From: Mycolicibacterium poriferae
GTDB lineage: Bacteria; Actinomycetota; Actinomycetes; Mycobacteriales; Mycobacteriaceae
Length of the DNA: 64,000 bases
Assembly: GCF_010728325.1 (NCBI RefSeq)
Contig: NZ_AP022570.1
Span: forward strand, 1-64,000
Direction of reading: 5' to 3'
Shown here: positions 1 to 12,837 of the stretch, piece by piece
How positions within the stretch are numbered: position 1 is the stretch's first letter
Layout: every line of letters starts with the position of its first letter
The notes under the pieces: generated by a model
What the model was told of the DNA's origin: nothing
What the model saw: only the letters and a program-made list of their open reading frames with translations
Databases searched by the model: none
Translations under genes and position numbers: made by a program

Positions 1-702
1 CCCCGCGGCCCGAGGTCCTCGACGGCGTGAGCCTGTCGCTGCGGCCCGGTCAGCGGGTGGCACTGCTGGGCGCCAACGGTTCGGGCAAGACCACGCTGCT
101 CCGGATCCTCGTGGGGCTCACGACGCCGTCAGCCGGGACGGTGCGGCTCGAGGGTGCCCGCTGCGCGCCTCGCGGGCCGACCGCACCCGGCTGCGAACCC
201 GGTCCAGATGGTGCTGCAGGAGCCGGACGATCAGATCGTGGGCGCCGTGCGTGCGGACGTGTCATTCGGTCCGGTCAACCTGGGCCTGGCGCGCGCTGAG
301 GTGATGGCCCGCGTCGACGAGGCGATGGATGCGCTGGACATCGGCGATCTCGCCGACCGGACCCCCAACCACTTGTCCTTCGGGCAGCGCAAGCGCGTGG
401 CCATCGCCGGCGCGGTCGCCATGCGGCCGCAGGTCCTGCTCCTGGACGAGGCCACCGCCGGCCTGGACCCGAAAGCGGTGCACGACCTGCTGGACACGCT
501 CACCGCGCTGTCGCGCGCGGGTACCGCCGTCGTCCTGGCCACCCACGACGTCGACGTCGCCTGGACATGGTCGCAGGACACCCTCATCCTCAGCGAGCAC
601 ACCGTGCGCCGCGGACCGACCCACGAGCTGCTGTGCGACGACGCTCTGCTCGCCGACGCTCGGCTGGCCACGCCGTGGGTGCAGCGGTGTCACGGCGACT
701 GA
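1..702 (+). CDS. ECF-type ABC transporter ATP-binding subunit (5' partial, frameshifted)
   Basis: ATPase of an energy-coupling-factor (cobalt/nickel/biotin type) importer; it would power uptake with EcfT and a substrate-binding membrane subunit encoded off the left edge. The gene is already open at base 3. Walker A GANGSGKTT is near base 85, the Q-loop (VLQEPDDQIVGA) near 208, the signature LSFGQRKRV near 375, Walker B VLLLDEATAGLD near 436 and the switch His (ATHDVD) near 540. The reading frame changes twice, near 157 and near 200: the middle piece (LRASRADRTRLRTR) reads only in a third frame. Similar small losses in the following essential genes make consensus error more likely than a pseudogene. 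The substrate cannot be told. Confidence 0.8.
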
Positions 703-778
703 ACCGAACCGTGCTGCGGCCCAGCGACATCTGAACCGATCCGGGGGCCGCACCGGGACTGCTACCCCGGCACGCACA

Positions 779-810
779 AAGGCGGTCACCCCGCGAGGGG
801 CGACCGCCTT
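779..810. terminator. Bidirectional hairpin terminator between convergent genes
   Basis: Perfect 9-bp stem AAGGCGGTC/GACCGCCTT enclosing a second CCCC/GGGG stem with a GCGA loop. It lies between the ECF ATPase stop (702) and the clpC1 stop (826), so it can end transcripts from both sides. Confidence 0.8.
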
Positions 811-825
811 CGTGGTCAGTGCGAA

Positions 826-3355
<2,530 letters not shown>

Positions 3356-3589
3356 CCGTGGTTACCTGCTCTCCATCGCATAGGTAGGTGCGCCGCAATC
3401 CCGCCGAGCTCATCCGGCGAACTCGAGGAGCACTGTGCACCTGCCGTCCACTCTAATGGGCGGCGACGCGGACTGCCCCGCCTGTCGGCCCCTGACTGGA
3501 CCGGACCCGGCTCGGCATCTGTTGACTATCCGGCGCTGGGGACCAACGCGGCAGGGCCGCGAATCGTTTCCGACGGTCGGCCACGGCGG

Positions 3590-3606
3590 GTTCGCCCGCA
3601 GCGAAC
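3590..3606. promoter_or_regulatory. ClgR-like operator upstream of clpC1
   Basis: Perfect inverted repeat GTTCGC-N5-GCGAAC. The core CGC-N5-GCG resembles the operator of ClgR, the actinobacterial activator of clp genes. It lies in the 286-base gap between lsr2 and clpC1, which holds no other gene that I can support. The match to ClgR is from memory of the consensus. Confidence 0.5.
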
Positions 3607-3641
3607 GCAGTAGGCACCTGGGAGCGCCGGGCAACCTTGGC

Positions 3642-3982
3642 CTATGTTGCCGCGTGGAATGCGTCGATCACGTCGGCGGGGATCCGCCCACGGGTGGAGA
3701 CGTTGTGCCCGTTGCGGCGTGCCCACTCGCGGATCGCCGCGCTCTGTTCACGGTCGATCGCGGCGCGGCGCGGCCGGTGCCGACGGAACGTCCGCGGCGT
3801 CGACCGCCGACGCGGCGGCCGGCCTCCAGCCACGGCTTGAGCTCATTGCGCAACTTCGCGGCGTTCTTGGCGGAGAGGTCGATCTCATAGCTGACGCCGT
3901 CGAGTCCGAATTCCACCGTCTCGTCTGCGGCACCCTCGCCGTCGAAATCATCGACCAACGTGACAGTGACTTTTTTGGCCAT
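3642..3982 (-). CDS. lsr2: Nucleoid-associated H-NS-like protein Lsr2 (one frameshift)
   Basis: Small DNA-bridging protein that silences AT-rich DNA. The N-terminal dimerisation part starts [17 protein letters not shown]. The C-terminal DNA-binding part has the AT-hook-like RGR core ([12 protein letters not shown]) and ends [10 protein letters not shown]. The two halves lie in different frames. One base is missing near 3760, just before [13 protein letters not shown]; restoring it gives the usual ~112-113 aa. The start is ATG at 3982, at the edge of a markedly AT-richer stretch running into lysS. Confidence 0.92.
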
Positions 3983-4083
3983 TCCTGGTGCTTCCTTCTG
4001 CGTGCTATGAATACGACCCGCCCCTCGGGCACCAATGTGCCACAAAAGAACAATTCATTCAACAACGCATGAATCGAGCCGGT

Positions 4084-5593
4084 TCAGTTGCCGTGACGGC
4101 GAACAATCGGGAACAAAACCGTCTCCCTAATCGACAGTCCTGTCAGCGCCATCAACAACCGATCGATACCCATTCCCGTTCCTGTTGTCGGGGGCATCGC
4201 GTACTCGAGCGCAGCCAGGAAATCCTCGTCCAACGCCATTGCCTCGTCGTCGCCGGCTGCCGCGGCACGGGCCTGCTCCTCGAACCGTTCCCGCTGGACA
4301 ACCGGATCGATCAACTCGGAATAGCCCGTGGCGAGCTCGATGTGACGGACGTAGAGATCCCATTTCTCCGTCACGCCGGGGATGGTGCGATGCTGCCTTG
4401 TCAACGGCGTGGTTTCCACCGGGAAGTCCCGGACGAAAGTCGGCGCCCACAACGTCTCACCGACCTTGTATTCCCAGAGTTCCTCCACCAATTTTCCGTG
4501 ACCAAAGCCACGATCGCGAGGAATCTCGACTTCTAGCGCATCAGCAATCTGCCAAAGACGCTCCACCGATGTCTCCGGCGTGATCTCCTCACCGAGCGCC
4601 TCGGACAAAGACGGATACATTTGAATGCAATCCCATTCCCCGTCGAGATCGTAGACGCTGCCGTCGGGCAAAGAGACCTGCCGGGTTCCGATCGCCTCGT
4701 CGGCGACCTCCTGAATTAGTTCACGAGTGATGACGGCGGAATCGTCGTAGGTGCCGTAGGCCTGATATGTCTCCAGCATCGCGAATTCCGGCGAATGTGT
4801 CGAATCTGCGCCTTCATTGCGGAACACCCGATTCAACTCGAAAACCCGGTCGAACCCACCGACGACACACCGCTTGAGAAAAAGTTCCGGGGCGATGCGC
4901 AGGTACAGATCGGCGTCGAGAGAATTGGAGTGCGTGACGAAGGGCCGCGCGGCCACCGCCGGCCAGCGTCTGCAGCATCGGTGTCTCCACCTCCAGGAAA
5001 CCCCTGCGTTCCAGCGCCGAGCGCACTGCCCGCACCACCGCGACGCGCTGGCGGGCGATCGTGCAGCCTCCGGCCGCACGATGAGATCGACGTAGCGCTG
5101 GCGGACGCGGGCCTCCTCGCTCATCTCCTTGTGCGCGACCGGTAGGGGCCGAAGGGCCTTCGATGCCATTTGCCAGGAATCGGCCAGCACAGACAGTTCC
5201 CGCGGCGGGAGCTGATCACCTCGCCGTGGACGAACACGATGTCACCCAGGTCGACCTCGGTCTTCCAGGCATCGAGCGCCTCCTGGCCGACCCTGTCGAG
5301 GCTGATCATGGCCTGCAGCTGCGTTCCGTCACCCTCTTGCAAGGTCGCGAAGCACAGTTTCCCGAGTTGCGGGCGAAGATCACCCGGCCGGCGACGCCCA
5401 CCTGTTCGCCCGTAGCGGAGTCGGTGGGCAGGTCCGGATAGGCCGCGCGCAGCTCGGCCAGGGTGTGCGTACGGGCCACCTCTGCGGGATAGGGCTCATG
5501 CCCCTCGGCGAGCAGCCGTTCGCGCTTGTCCTGACGAATCCGGAACTGCTCGGGGATTGCGTCGGCATCAGGGTCGCGAGAAACGTCAGTCAC
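4084..5593 (-). CDS. lysS: Lysyl-tRNA synthetase, class II (frameshifted near its 5' end)
   Basis: Charges tRNA-Lys; cytoplasmic and essential. Start taken at GTG 5593 ([16 protein letters not shown]). The OB-fold region is followed by class II motif 2 ([14 protein letters not shown]) and motif 3 ([15 protein letters not shown]), ending in VRRHGN. Four frame breaks, near 5361, 5200, 5068 and 4955, are each repaired by 1-2 bases. All four are in the GC-rich 5' third, while the AT-richer 3' two thirds (4084-4940) is clean. The window also carries a Pls-type synthetase (28.5 kb) likely to use lysine, but no link is visible. Confidence 0.93.
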
Positions 5594-5616
5594 GACGTGC
5601 CAGCTTAAATGAACAG

Positions 5617-6871
5617 ATGACCGCGCCCGCCCACCCGCCGATCGACCATGCCGCGGTACGTAGCTTGTCCGAGCGCACGCTGGACTGGTCACACAAGGGG
5701 ATTCCGCCGGCGTGGTGGGGCCGCACCGGCACCCAGATCACCGCCTCGGCGCCGCGGTTGTTCGAGGCCGACCCGTTCGGGCCCGTCTGCGTGCTGCGCG
5801 AGGCGGCGTTGGGCCACAACCTGTCCACGATGGCCACGTGGTGCCGCCGGCACGGCGTCGAGCTGGCTCCCCGGCAAGACCCACATGTCTCCGCAGCTGG
5901 CGGCGCGACAACTGGACGCGGGGGCATACGCGGTGACGGTGGCCACCGCCGGTCAGGCCGCGGTCTACCGGGCGTTCGGCGTGCAGCGGCTGATATTGGC
6001 CAACGAGCTCGTCGACGCCGCGGCGCTGCGGTGGACCGCCGCCCAGCTCGATGCCGACCCCAACCTGGAGTTCACCTGCTGGGTGGACTCCGTGCGCGGA
6101 GTCGAGCTGATGACCGCGGCGCTGCGCGGGGCGACCCGGCCACTGGACGTCTGCGTCGAGCTGGGCCTGCCCGGCGGGCGCACCGGTTGCCGGGACCCGC
6201 AGAGCGTCGACGAGGTGGCCCGCGCCGTCGTCGCGTCGCCCAGGCTCCGGCTGGTGGGCGTCGCCGGGTACGAGGCGGCACTCGGACACGAGCTCACCGA
6301 CGCGGGGCTGGCCGCGGTGCATCACCATCTGGGGGCGCTGCGCGCGGCGGCGCTGCGGCTGAGGCCCCTGTTCGAGACCGACACCGCACTGGTCAGCGCC
6401 GGCGGAAGTACGTACTTCGACGCCGTCGCCGCCGCACTGACCGGCTGGCCGGCGGGCTCGGCACTGCGCACCGTGCTGCGCAGCGGGTGTTATCTCACCC
6501 ACGACCACGGCCTGTATGCGCGCACGTCACCGCTGACCCGAGACGGCAGCCCCGGGCTGCGGCCCGCCCTGGAGATGCACGCGCAGGTGGTTTCGCGACC
6601 GGAGCCCGCGACGGCGGTGCTGACGATGGGACGCCGCGACGTCGCATTCGATTCAGGTCTCCCGGTGCCGCTGGACCTTGCCGACGCCGCCGTCGACCGC
6701 CTCAACGACCAACACGCCTACCTCACGGTTCGACCCGGCGACGCTCCGGAGGTCGGTGCCTGGCTGCGCTTCGGCATCTCGCACCCGTGCACGGTGTTCG
6801 ACAAGTGGCGGGTGATCCCAGTCCTCGACGACGACGACCGGGTGACCGACCTGATCCACACGTTCTTCTGA
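5617..6871 (+). CDS. PLP-dependent alanine racemase-fold / D-serine dehydratase-like protein (frameshifted)
   Basis: Fold-type III PLP enzyme with a D-serine-dehydratase-like C-terminal domain. ATG at 5617 gives [14 protein letters not shown], 23 bases from the divergent lysS start. The N-terminal domain should carry the Schiff-base lysine in APHGKTHMSP, and exactly there two bases are missing (near 5875), so the halves are in different frames. The end has [14 protein letters not shown]; the H-x-C pair matches the zinc ligands known for eukaryotic-type D-serine dehydratase. The likely substrate is a D-amino or beta-hydroxy amino acid, not decidable from sequence. The break may be an artefact, as elsewhere in this stretch. 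Confidence 0.75.
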
Positions 6872-6887
6872 TGCGCGGGGCGTGCGG

Positions 6888-7701
6888 TCAGCGTGCCTGC
6901 CGCAGCTTGCCCCGCTGGCTGTCGCGGTTGCGTTCGAACACCAGCCGAAGACCGTGCAGAGTCAGGTGCTGGTCGTAGTGCTGCACGGTGTGCAGATCGG
7001 CCAGCACCAACGGGGCGCCGTGCCCGGTGGCCACCACCGCGACGTCGTCGCCGCCGAAGCCGTCGACGTCCTCACGCACGCGATTCACCAATCCATCCAC
7101 CAGGGCGGCGAATCCGAACACCGCACCGGCCTGCATGCACTCGACGGTGTTCTTGCCGATCACCGAGCGGGGCCGGGTGAGCTCGACGCGGCGCAGCGCC
7201 GCCGAACGCGCCGCTGCGGCGTCGGAGGACACCTGGATTCCCGGAGCGATGGCACCGCCGAGGAATTCACCCTTGGCCGAGACCACGTCCACGCAGATCG
7301 ATGAGCCGAAGTCGACGACGATCGAGGCGGTGCCGAACTTCTGATAGGCCGCAAGACAATTGACGATGCGGTCGGCACCGACCTCTTTGGGATTGTCGAC
7401 CAGTAACGGAATCCCGGTGCGCACCGGGTTCGATCAGCACGTGCGGCACGGAAGGCCAGTACTGGTCGAGCATCACGCGCACCTCGTGCAGCACCGACGG
7501 GACGGTCGACAGACCGGCCGCACCTGTCAGCCGCTCGGCATCGTCGCCGATGAGCCCGTCGAGGGTCAGCGCCAGCTCGTCGGCGGTCACCTCCGCTTCG
7601 GTGCGGATGCGCCAGTGCTGCACGACTTTCGCGTGCTCGCCCGACCCGGAGATCAGCCCGACCACGGTGTGGGTGTTGCGGACATCGATCGCGAGGAGCA
7701 C
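6888..7701 (-). CDS. coaX: Type III pantothenate kinase (one frameshift)
   Basis: Phosphorylates pantothenate, the first step of CoA synthesis. GTG start at 7701 ([15 protein letters not shown], the ASKHA phosphate-1 motif), 5 bases after the panD stop. The second part contains [13 protein letters not shown] and [14 protein letters not shown] (phosphate-2, GGAIAPGIQ) typical of CoaX. The frame changes near 7430, where EPGVRTGIP loses two bases. It is the last gene of a panC-panD-coaX run, so pantothenate is made and phosphorylated from one transcript. Confidence 0.92.
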
Positions 7702-7706
7702 CTAGG

Positions 7707-8114
7707 TCACCTCGGCGACATCAGCTCGGACGCGTCCGCGGGGACGTGTGCCGGATCGGAGCCCAGGTCGATCTGCCGGTTGTCCGCGTCGACGAACACC
7801 ACCCTCGGTCGGTACGTGCGAGCCTCGGCGTCCTCCATGGTGCCGTACGCGATCAGGATCACCAGGTCTCCCGGATGCACCAGATGGGCGGCCGCGCCGT
7901 TGATGCCGATCACTCCGCTGCCGCGTTCACCGGTGATGACGTACGTGATCAGGCGGGCACCGTTGTCGATGTCGACGATCGTCACCTGCTCCCCCTCGAG
8001 CAGGTCGGCGGCGTCCATCAGGTCGGCGTCGACGGTGACCGAGCCGACGTAGTGCAGATCGGCCTGGGTCACCGTGGCGCGGTGGATCTTCGACTTCAAC
8101 ATGGTCCGTAACAT
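7707..8114 (-). CDS. panD: Aspartate 1-decarboxylase precursor
   Basis: Makes beta-alanine for pantothenate. Pyruvoyl enzyme: the chain is cut between Gly24 and Ser25 (YVGSV), and Ser25 becomes the pyruvoyl group. The start ATG at 8114 shares one base with the panC stop (TGATG). It has a GGAGG nine bases upstream, which decides it over an upstream TTG. 135 aa, intact. The region includes the conserved [15 protein letters not shown]. Coupled between panC and coaX. Confidence 0.96.
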   Translation of the reverse strand: MLRTMLKSKIHRATVTQADLHYVGSVTVDADLMDAADLLEGEQVTIVDIDNGARLITYVITGERGSGVIGINGAAAHLVHPGDLVILIAYGTMEDAEARTYRPRVVFVDADNRQIDLGSDPAHVPADASELMSPR

Positions 8115-9050
8115 CAATTCCTCCAAGGCAGTTCGTGGCTGTCAACGGATGCGGTCCGCGGGTGACCGTCGATGCCGGCGCTGGCCCCGACATCGACGGC
8201 GATGTTGTCGATCAGCCGGGTGTGTCCGAGCCGGGCCGCCACCAGCAGCCGCGCCGGCCCTTCGGCGGGCGCGGGCCCCAGCCCCGGATCGCGGAGCTCG
8301 AGGTAGTCCACCTCCAGCGCGGGCACCTCGTCGAGGACTGCGCGCGCCGCGCGCGGCGGAGGCCCCTGCGCCGCCGAGTACATGCCGGCCAGCAGAGCCG
8401 CCGACAGCGCGCCCGCCTGCTCGCGCTGCACCGGGTCGAGGTAGCGGTTGCGCGAGGACATCGCCAGCCCGTCGGACTCACGCACGATCGGCACGCCCTG
8501 AACCTCGACACCCAGGTCGAGGTCGGCGACCATCTGCCTGATCAGCGTCAGCTGCTGGTAGTCCTTCGCCGAAATAGGCGCGGTCGGGTCGCACCGTGTT
8601 GAACAACTTGAGCACGACGGTCAGTACCCCGGCGAAATGTGTTGGCCGCGAGGCGCCCTCCAACTCGGCACCCAATGGTCCGGGCACCACGGTGGTGCGG
8701 GTGCCGTGCGGATACATGTCGTCGGCGGTCGGCGTGAATGCGATCTCCACGCCCTCGGCCCGCAGCGCGTCGAGGTCGTCGTCGAGCGTGCGCGGGTACG
8801 CGTCGAGGTCCTCGCCCGCCCCGAACTGCAACGGGTTGACGAAGATCGACACCACGACGACGGCACCCGGCACCCGGCGGGCGGCGCGGATCAGCGTCAG
8901 ATGTCCGTCGTGCAGGGCGCCCATCGTGGGCACCAGCACGATACGGCGCCCGGTGGCGCGCAGAGCCTTCGTGACGCCTGCGACGTCGCGGGGACGTGCG
9001 TAGATGTTGACTTCTCCCGCAGTGAATTTCGGGGTCCTACCGATGTTCAT
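8114..9050 (-). CDS. panC: Pantothenate synthetase (one frameshift)
   Basis: Joins pantoate and beta-alanine with ATP. Nucleotidyltransferase motifs: [13 protein letters not shown] (HIGH-like), [18 protein letters not shown], and later [10 protein letters not shown] (KMSKS-like). The start ATG 9050 overlaps the preceding stop by ATGA. The frame breaks near 8565 inside [15 protein letters not shown], by loss of one or two bases. The stop overlaps panD by one base, so translation of panC and panD is coupled. Confidence 0.93.
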
Positions 9051-10006
9051 CGCCGTCCTGCTTCCGCCAGGGCCTCGAAGACGTCCTCCGGGGCGTGTGC
9101 GCGCTGAGCCGTCCGCAACGAGTTCGTCCGGTAGGCCTCGGACAGATCGGGATCCACCTCGGCCAGCGCTCGCAGATGGCCGGCGACCGCGCCGGCGTCA
9201 CCGCGCGCGACGGGCCCGGTGAGCGCGGCCTGGCCCCGCCGCAGCGCATTCTCCAGAGAGGCGCGGGCCAGCGGGGCGATGATCCGCTCGGTGAGTCCGC
9301 CGGGAGCGTCGCCGACGGCGTCCTGCCCGAGCAGTTCCTGTCCCGACAGCGCGGCGCGTAACGCCTCCACCGCGTCCAGCAGCACCGTCACCACGTGGTT
9401 GCTCGAGTGGGCCAGCGCGGCGTGGTACAGGGTGCGGGCGTCCTCCCGGACGCGGAACGGCTCCCCACCGACCTCCAGCACCAGCGACTGGGCGATGGCA
9501 TAGCCGATCTCGTCGGCCGCGGTGACCCCGAAGCAGGTCCCGCGTAGCCGGTCGACGTCTTCGTCGGTGCCGGCGAACGTCATCGCGGGGTGGATGGCCA
9601 GCGTGATGCACCCCTGCTCGGCCAGCGGTGCCAGGACCGCGATGCCGTTGGCCCCGGAGGTGTGCGCCACGATCGTGTTCGGACGGACCGCGCCCGTGGC
9701 GGCGAGCCCGGCCACCAGAGCGGGCAACTCGGCGTCGGGAACAGCCAGCACCAGCAGCTCAGCCCGACCGGCGACCTGGTCGACGGGCAGCACAGCGGTG
9801 TCCGGCAGCCAGCGTGCGACGCGCCGGCGCGACTCTTCCGACACCGCGCTGCACGCGACGACGACATGCTCGGCACGTTCGAGAGCCACCCCGAGGGCGG
9901 TACCGACGCGGCCTGCCGAGATCACGCCGACCGTGAGCCGGGCAGGGCGGAGTCCGCCCCGGTCAGCCGGGTGGGGTGCACCCCCGCCGGCAGGGGACTG
10001 CAGCAT
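9047..10006 (-). CDS. Rossmann-fold DUF2520 (ProC/6PGDH-like) protein, Rv3603c type
   Basis: About 319 aa. The N-terminal Rossmann nucleotide-binding motif is [13 protein letters not shown], then [16 protein letters not shown] and AIHPAMTF, which are typical of the Rossmann-like/DUF2520 pair related to NADP-dependent oxidoreductases; the C-terminal half is helical. Start ATG 10006 with GAGG about 11 bases upstream. The stop overlaps panC by ATGA. Its constant place before panC suggests a role near pantothenate, perhaps ketopantoate reduction, but this is only inferred from position. Confidence 0.8.
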   Translation of the reverse strand: MLQSPAGGGAPHPADRGGLRPARLTVGVISAGRVGTALGVALERAEHVVVACSAVSEESRRRVARWLPDTAVLPVDQVAGRAELLVLAVPDAELPALVAGLAATGAVRPNTIVAHTSGANGIAVLAPLAEQGCITLAIHPAMTFAGTDEDVDRLRGTCFGVTAADEIGYAIAQSLVLEVGGEPFRVREDARTLYHAALAHSSNHVVTVLLDAVEALRAALSGQELLGQDAVGDAPGGLTERIIAPLARASLENALRRGQAALTGPVARGDAGAVAGHLRALAEVDPDLSEAYRTNSLRTAQRAHAPEDVFEALAEAGRR

Positions 10007-10100
10007 CGCAGAGGACCTCGCAGATTTCCTGGGCGTCATCGCTGAACACCAGCGTTCCGGTCCCGCGCTGCGGGTACCGGACGGTCGCCACGAGCCTAGC

Positions 10101-11375
10101 TCAATCCTCGCGGCGTCTGCGCCGGCCACCTCCCGAGGGCGTGACCTGCAGCCGGGCCATCAGGTCGGCGACGGACTGGCCACCGGTGTGGGCGCCGTCC
10201 TGCGGCTCGTCTGCCTCCTGGTCGTCCGCCGACTCCTCGGTGACCGGTTCCGGTTCTGCTGCCTCGCCGCCGGCGTAGTGGCGGCCGCGCGGCCCCTGTC
10301 CGGAGTCCTCCTGCGGCTCCGCGGCGCGGCGGCGACCCATACGCATCCGGCTCGGCCGACTCGGGCTCGGCCGGCTCGGGCTCGGCCGCCCAGTGACTGC
10401 CCGGCTCTCCGACAGGCCGCCAGTGCCCCTCGGCCGGGGCCGGCTGCCACTGCTGGGCGGCTGCGGCCGCGGGGCGGTCGGTGCGCGGAGCAGCAGGCTG
10501 CGGCAGCCACGGGTACTGCGGCGCGGGCCGGGCGGAGGCGGGCCGTCGGGGCGGCCGCCGGTGGCGGGTGGCCGGAGGCGGTGCGGCCGCCGGGGGTGGC
10601 GTTGGTCCCGCAGGGCGGGGCGGGGCCTGCGGGGCCCACTGCGACCGGACGTCCTGATCCGTGCGACGCCGCCGCGAACCGTCGTCGCCTGACCGTCGGT
10701 GCGACCCGCGCGGTTCGGTGGCCGCCGGAGGGCGCTCTGATTCCGGCGGATGCGGCTCGGCCGGCACGTCGATGATCGGGCTCTCCTCGGTGTGCGGATC
10801 GACCTCCTCGACCTCGGCGTAGCCCTCGTCCGCGGTGTCCTCGGTGTCGATGCGGCTGCTGCTGACCCGGCCGGCGGTGTCGCTGCGGGGCGTCCACGGT
10901 CCTGCGTCCGGGCTGCGGTCGGCCTCGATGGCGTGCCGGTGCGACAGGTCGGCGTCGAACAGGAACTCCAGATTGGCCGCAGTGCGGCCAACTCGGTGCG
11001 CAGCGCCGAAACCTCGTCGGACTGCTGGGCACGCAGTTCGGCGACCAACTCACGGCGCAGCTGCGCCTCCACCGACAGCTCGTACTCGCGACGCGCCGAG
11101 ATCTCCCGGTCCAGCTGCAGGTCGTACACGAGTTTCAGATCACGCACCTTGGCCTGATCACTGTCGCTCTGACGGCGATAGATCACCGAGACGAAGGCGG
11201 CGACCACCGCGGCCCACAGCGCGAGAATCACTGCGAGCTTGAGCAGTTCGACCCGGTTGGTGAAAACCAGCGCCGAACTCGCCGCGATGGCCAGCACCAG
11301 CAACACTGTCATCAGGATCCAACCGGGCCGGCGGCCGCCGCGCCGGAGCCGGGCGCCGCGGGTCGGATCGGTCAT
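10101..11375 (-). CDS. Membrane protein with DUF6779 and long Pro/Arg/Ala-rich tail, Rv3604c type (frameshifts)
   Basis: Starts MTDPTRGARLRRGGRRPG, followed by two transmembrane helices (WILMTVLLVLAIAASSALVF; LLKLAVILALWAAVVAAF), then a charged coiled-coil-like stretch (YDLQLDREISARREYELS) and a ~230-residue low-complexity Pro/Ala/Glu/Arg tail ending in GGGRRRRRED. At least two frame breaks occur (near 10985 and 10350). They cancel, so start and stop are in the same register. Function unknown; likely an inner-membrane protein with a disordered cytoplasmic tail. The tail makes exact break sites hard to fix by eye. Confidence 0.75.
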   Translation of the reverse strand: MTDPTRGARLRRGGRRPGWILMTVLLVLAIAASSALVFTNRVELLKLAVILALWAAVVAAFVSVIYRRQSDSDQAKVRDLKLVYDLQLDREISARREYELSVEAQLRRELVAELRAQQSDEVSALRTELAALRPIWSSCSTPTCRTGTPSRPTAARTQDRGRPAATPPAGSAAAASTPRTPRTRATPRSRRSIRTPRRARSSTCRPSRIRRNQSALRRPPNRAGRTDGQATTVRGGVARIRTSGRSGPRRPRPALRDQRHPRRPHRLRPPATGGRPDGPPPPGPRRSTRGCRSLLLRAPTAPRPQPPSSGSRPRPRGTGGLSESRAVTGRPSPSRPSPSRPSRMRMGRRRAAEPQEDSGQGPRGRHYAGGEAAEPEPVTEESADDQEADEPQDGAHTGGQSVADLMARLQVTPSGGGRRRRRED

Positions 11376-11452
11376 GGGGCGACTGTACCCGCCACAGGTC
11401 GTCTCGCGTGTCGACCCGGACGGCGATTCGGCCCGCGCACTGACGGATTCGC

Positions 11453-11929
11453 TCAGTTCGGCGCCGGATCGGCGTCTTCGGCGGGATCGTCGGGAGAGCG
11501 GCAGCAATGCTGCAGCCACAACCCCGCCACGATCAGCGCCAGCGCGCACAGCGCGGCCACCACCGCGCCCGGGGTGTCCTCAGCGGCGACCCGCAGCTCG
11601 GACCGCCGCGGCAGCAGGTAGACCACGACGGCCAGCCACCAACCCAGCACGACGCTGCCCATCCACGCCGAGGCCTTGGCGATCACCACCGAGCGGGCCA
11701 CCGCCAGCGGATGCAGCCGGCCGCCCCCGACGCCGATCTCGCCGTCCCGGATCCGGGCGCGCACCAGGAAGCCCCACCCCCCGATGACGGCAGCCAGCCC
11801 CAGCAGCGACACCCCGGTCCACAGCGTCAGCGGTGGGAAGTACCGGTACACCGCCCGCACCAGCAGGTAACCCAGCAGCCCGGTGACGACCACGGCGAGA
11901 GTCAGATCGCGCTTGCGGGTCAGCCCCAT
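11453..11929 (-). CDS. DUF3180 membrane protein, Rv3605c type
   Basis: 158 aa, intact. Four predicted transmembrane helices: LTLAVVVTGLLGYLLVRAV, TGVSLLGLAAVIGGWGFLV, AWMGSVVLGWWLAVVVYLL and GAVVAALCALALIVAGLW. The start ATG at 11929 shares one base with the folK stop (TGATG). It always travels with the folate genes in mycobacteria. Function unknown. Confidence 0.88.
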   Translation of the reverse strand: MGLTRKRDLTLAVVVTGLLGYLLVRAVYRYFPPLTLWTGVSLLGLAAVIGGWGFLVRARIRDGEIGVGGGRLHPLAVARSVVIAKASAWMGSVVLGWWLAVVVYLLPRRSELRVAAEDTPGAVVAALCALALIVAGLWLQHCCRSPDDPAEDADPAPN

Positions 11930-12449
11930 CAGCGTCCCGTCCGCAGCACATGCCCGGTGCGGCGCACACCGGCCCGCTCCTGCTCGTCGAGCGCATCCAG
12001 CAGTTCGGCGACCGGCCTCGGCTCACCCGCGACGCTCAGCGTCGCCGTCGGGTCCACGTCGAGCCAGGGCACCAACACGAACGCGCGGACGTGCGCATAC
12101 GGGTGCGGCAACGTCAGCTCGGCGTCGGCGCTGATGATCTCGCCGTCCGGCCCGTGACAACTGACCAGGTCGACGTCGAGGGTGCGCGGTCCCCAACGCT
12201 GGTCACGGACCCGCTCTGCGGCGTCCTCGAGTTCGTGTGCGCGGCGCAACCAGCCGGAGCCGTCGAGCCGGGATCCTCGGCGAGCACGACGGCGTTGAGG
12301 AACGCGCCCTGCTCGACGCCGCCCCACGCGTCGGTTTCGTAGACCGGCGACACAGCCCCGACCGCGCCGCCCAGACCGTCGAGTACCGACTGCAGACGGG
12401 CCAACCGATCACCCAGATTCGACCCGATGGACAACACCACGGCGCTCAC
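11929..12449 (-). CDS. folK: 2-amino-4-hydroxy-6-hydroxymethyldihydropteridine pyrophosphokinase (one frameshift)
   Basis: HPPK of folate synthesis: transfers pyrophosphate from ATP to the pterin. GTG start 12449 (VSAVVLSIGSNLGDRL) with GAGG nine bases upstream. It has SPVYETDAWGGVEQGAFLNAVV and, after the break, the HPPK signature RWGPRTLDVDLV, then LPHPYAHVRAFVLVPW. One base is missing near 12258, within EDPSLDGSGWLRRAHELE. Overlaps the DUF3180 start by one base. Confidence 0.93.
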
Positions 12450-12456
12450 GAGGACC

Positions 12457-12837
12457 TCACCCGCCGCCCCGGCCGCCCCGGCGGGACCGTCGTGCGACCA
12501 CCGCCACGTCGGCGAACTCGAGCGGGATGGGCGCGCCGGGTTTGTGCACCACGACCTCGGCGGCATGCACGCGTTCGTCGGCCATGACGCCGTCGGCGAT
12601 CTCGCCGGCCACGGTCTCGATCAGCTGACGGGGCGGACCGGCGACGATGTCGGCGGCTCGCTGCGCGAGATCCCCGTAGTCGAGGGTGTCGGCCAGATCG
12701 TCGCTGGCCGCCGCCACATCCAGGTCGAGCCAGGCGGTGATGTCGATGACGAACTCCTGGCCGTCTCGACGCTCATGGTCGAAGACGCCGTGATGGCCGC
12801 GAACCCGCAGGCCACGCAGCTCGATCCGATCGGTCAA
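12457..12837 (-). CDS. folB: Dihydroneopterin aldolase
   Basis: Converts dihydroneopterin to the hydroxymethylpterin used by FolK. The TTG start at 12837 ([22 protein letters not shown]) overlaps the folP stop by TTGA. That coupling and the match to the family N-terminus decide this unusual start. 126 aa, intact, with the conserved Glu (HHGVFDHE), LDYGDLAQ and the late Lys ([10 protein letters not shown]). Confidence 0.93.
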   Translation of the reverse strand: MTDRIELRGLRVRGHHGVFDHERRDGQEFVIDITAWLDLDVAAASDDLADTLDYGDLAQRAADIVAGPPRQLIETVAGEIADGVMADERVHAAEVVVHKPGAPIPLEFADVAVVARRSRRGGRGGG

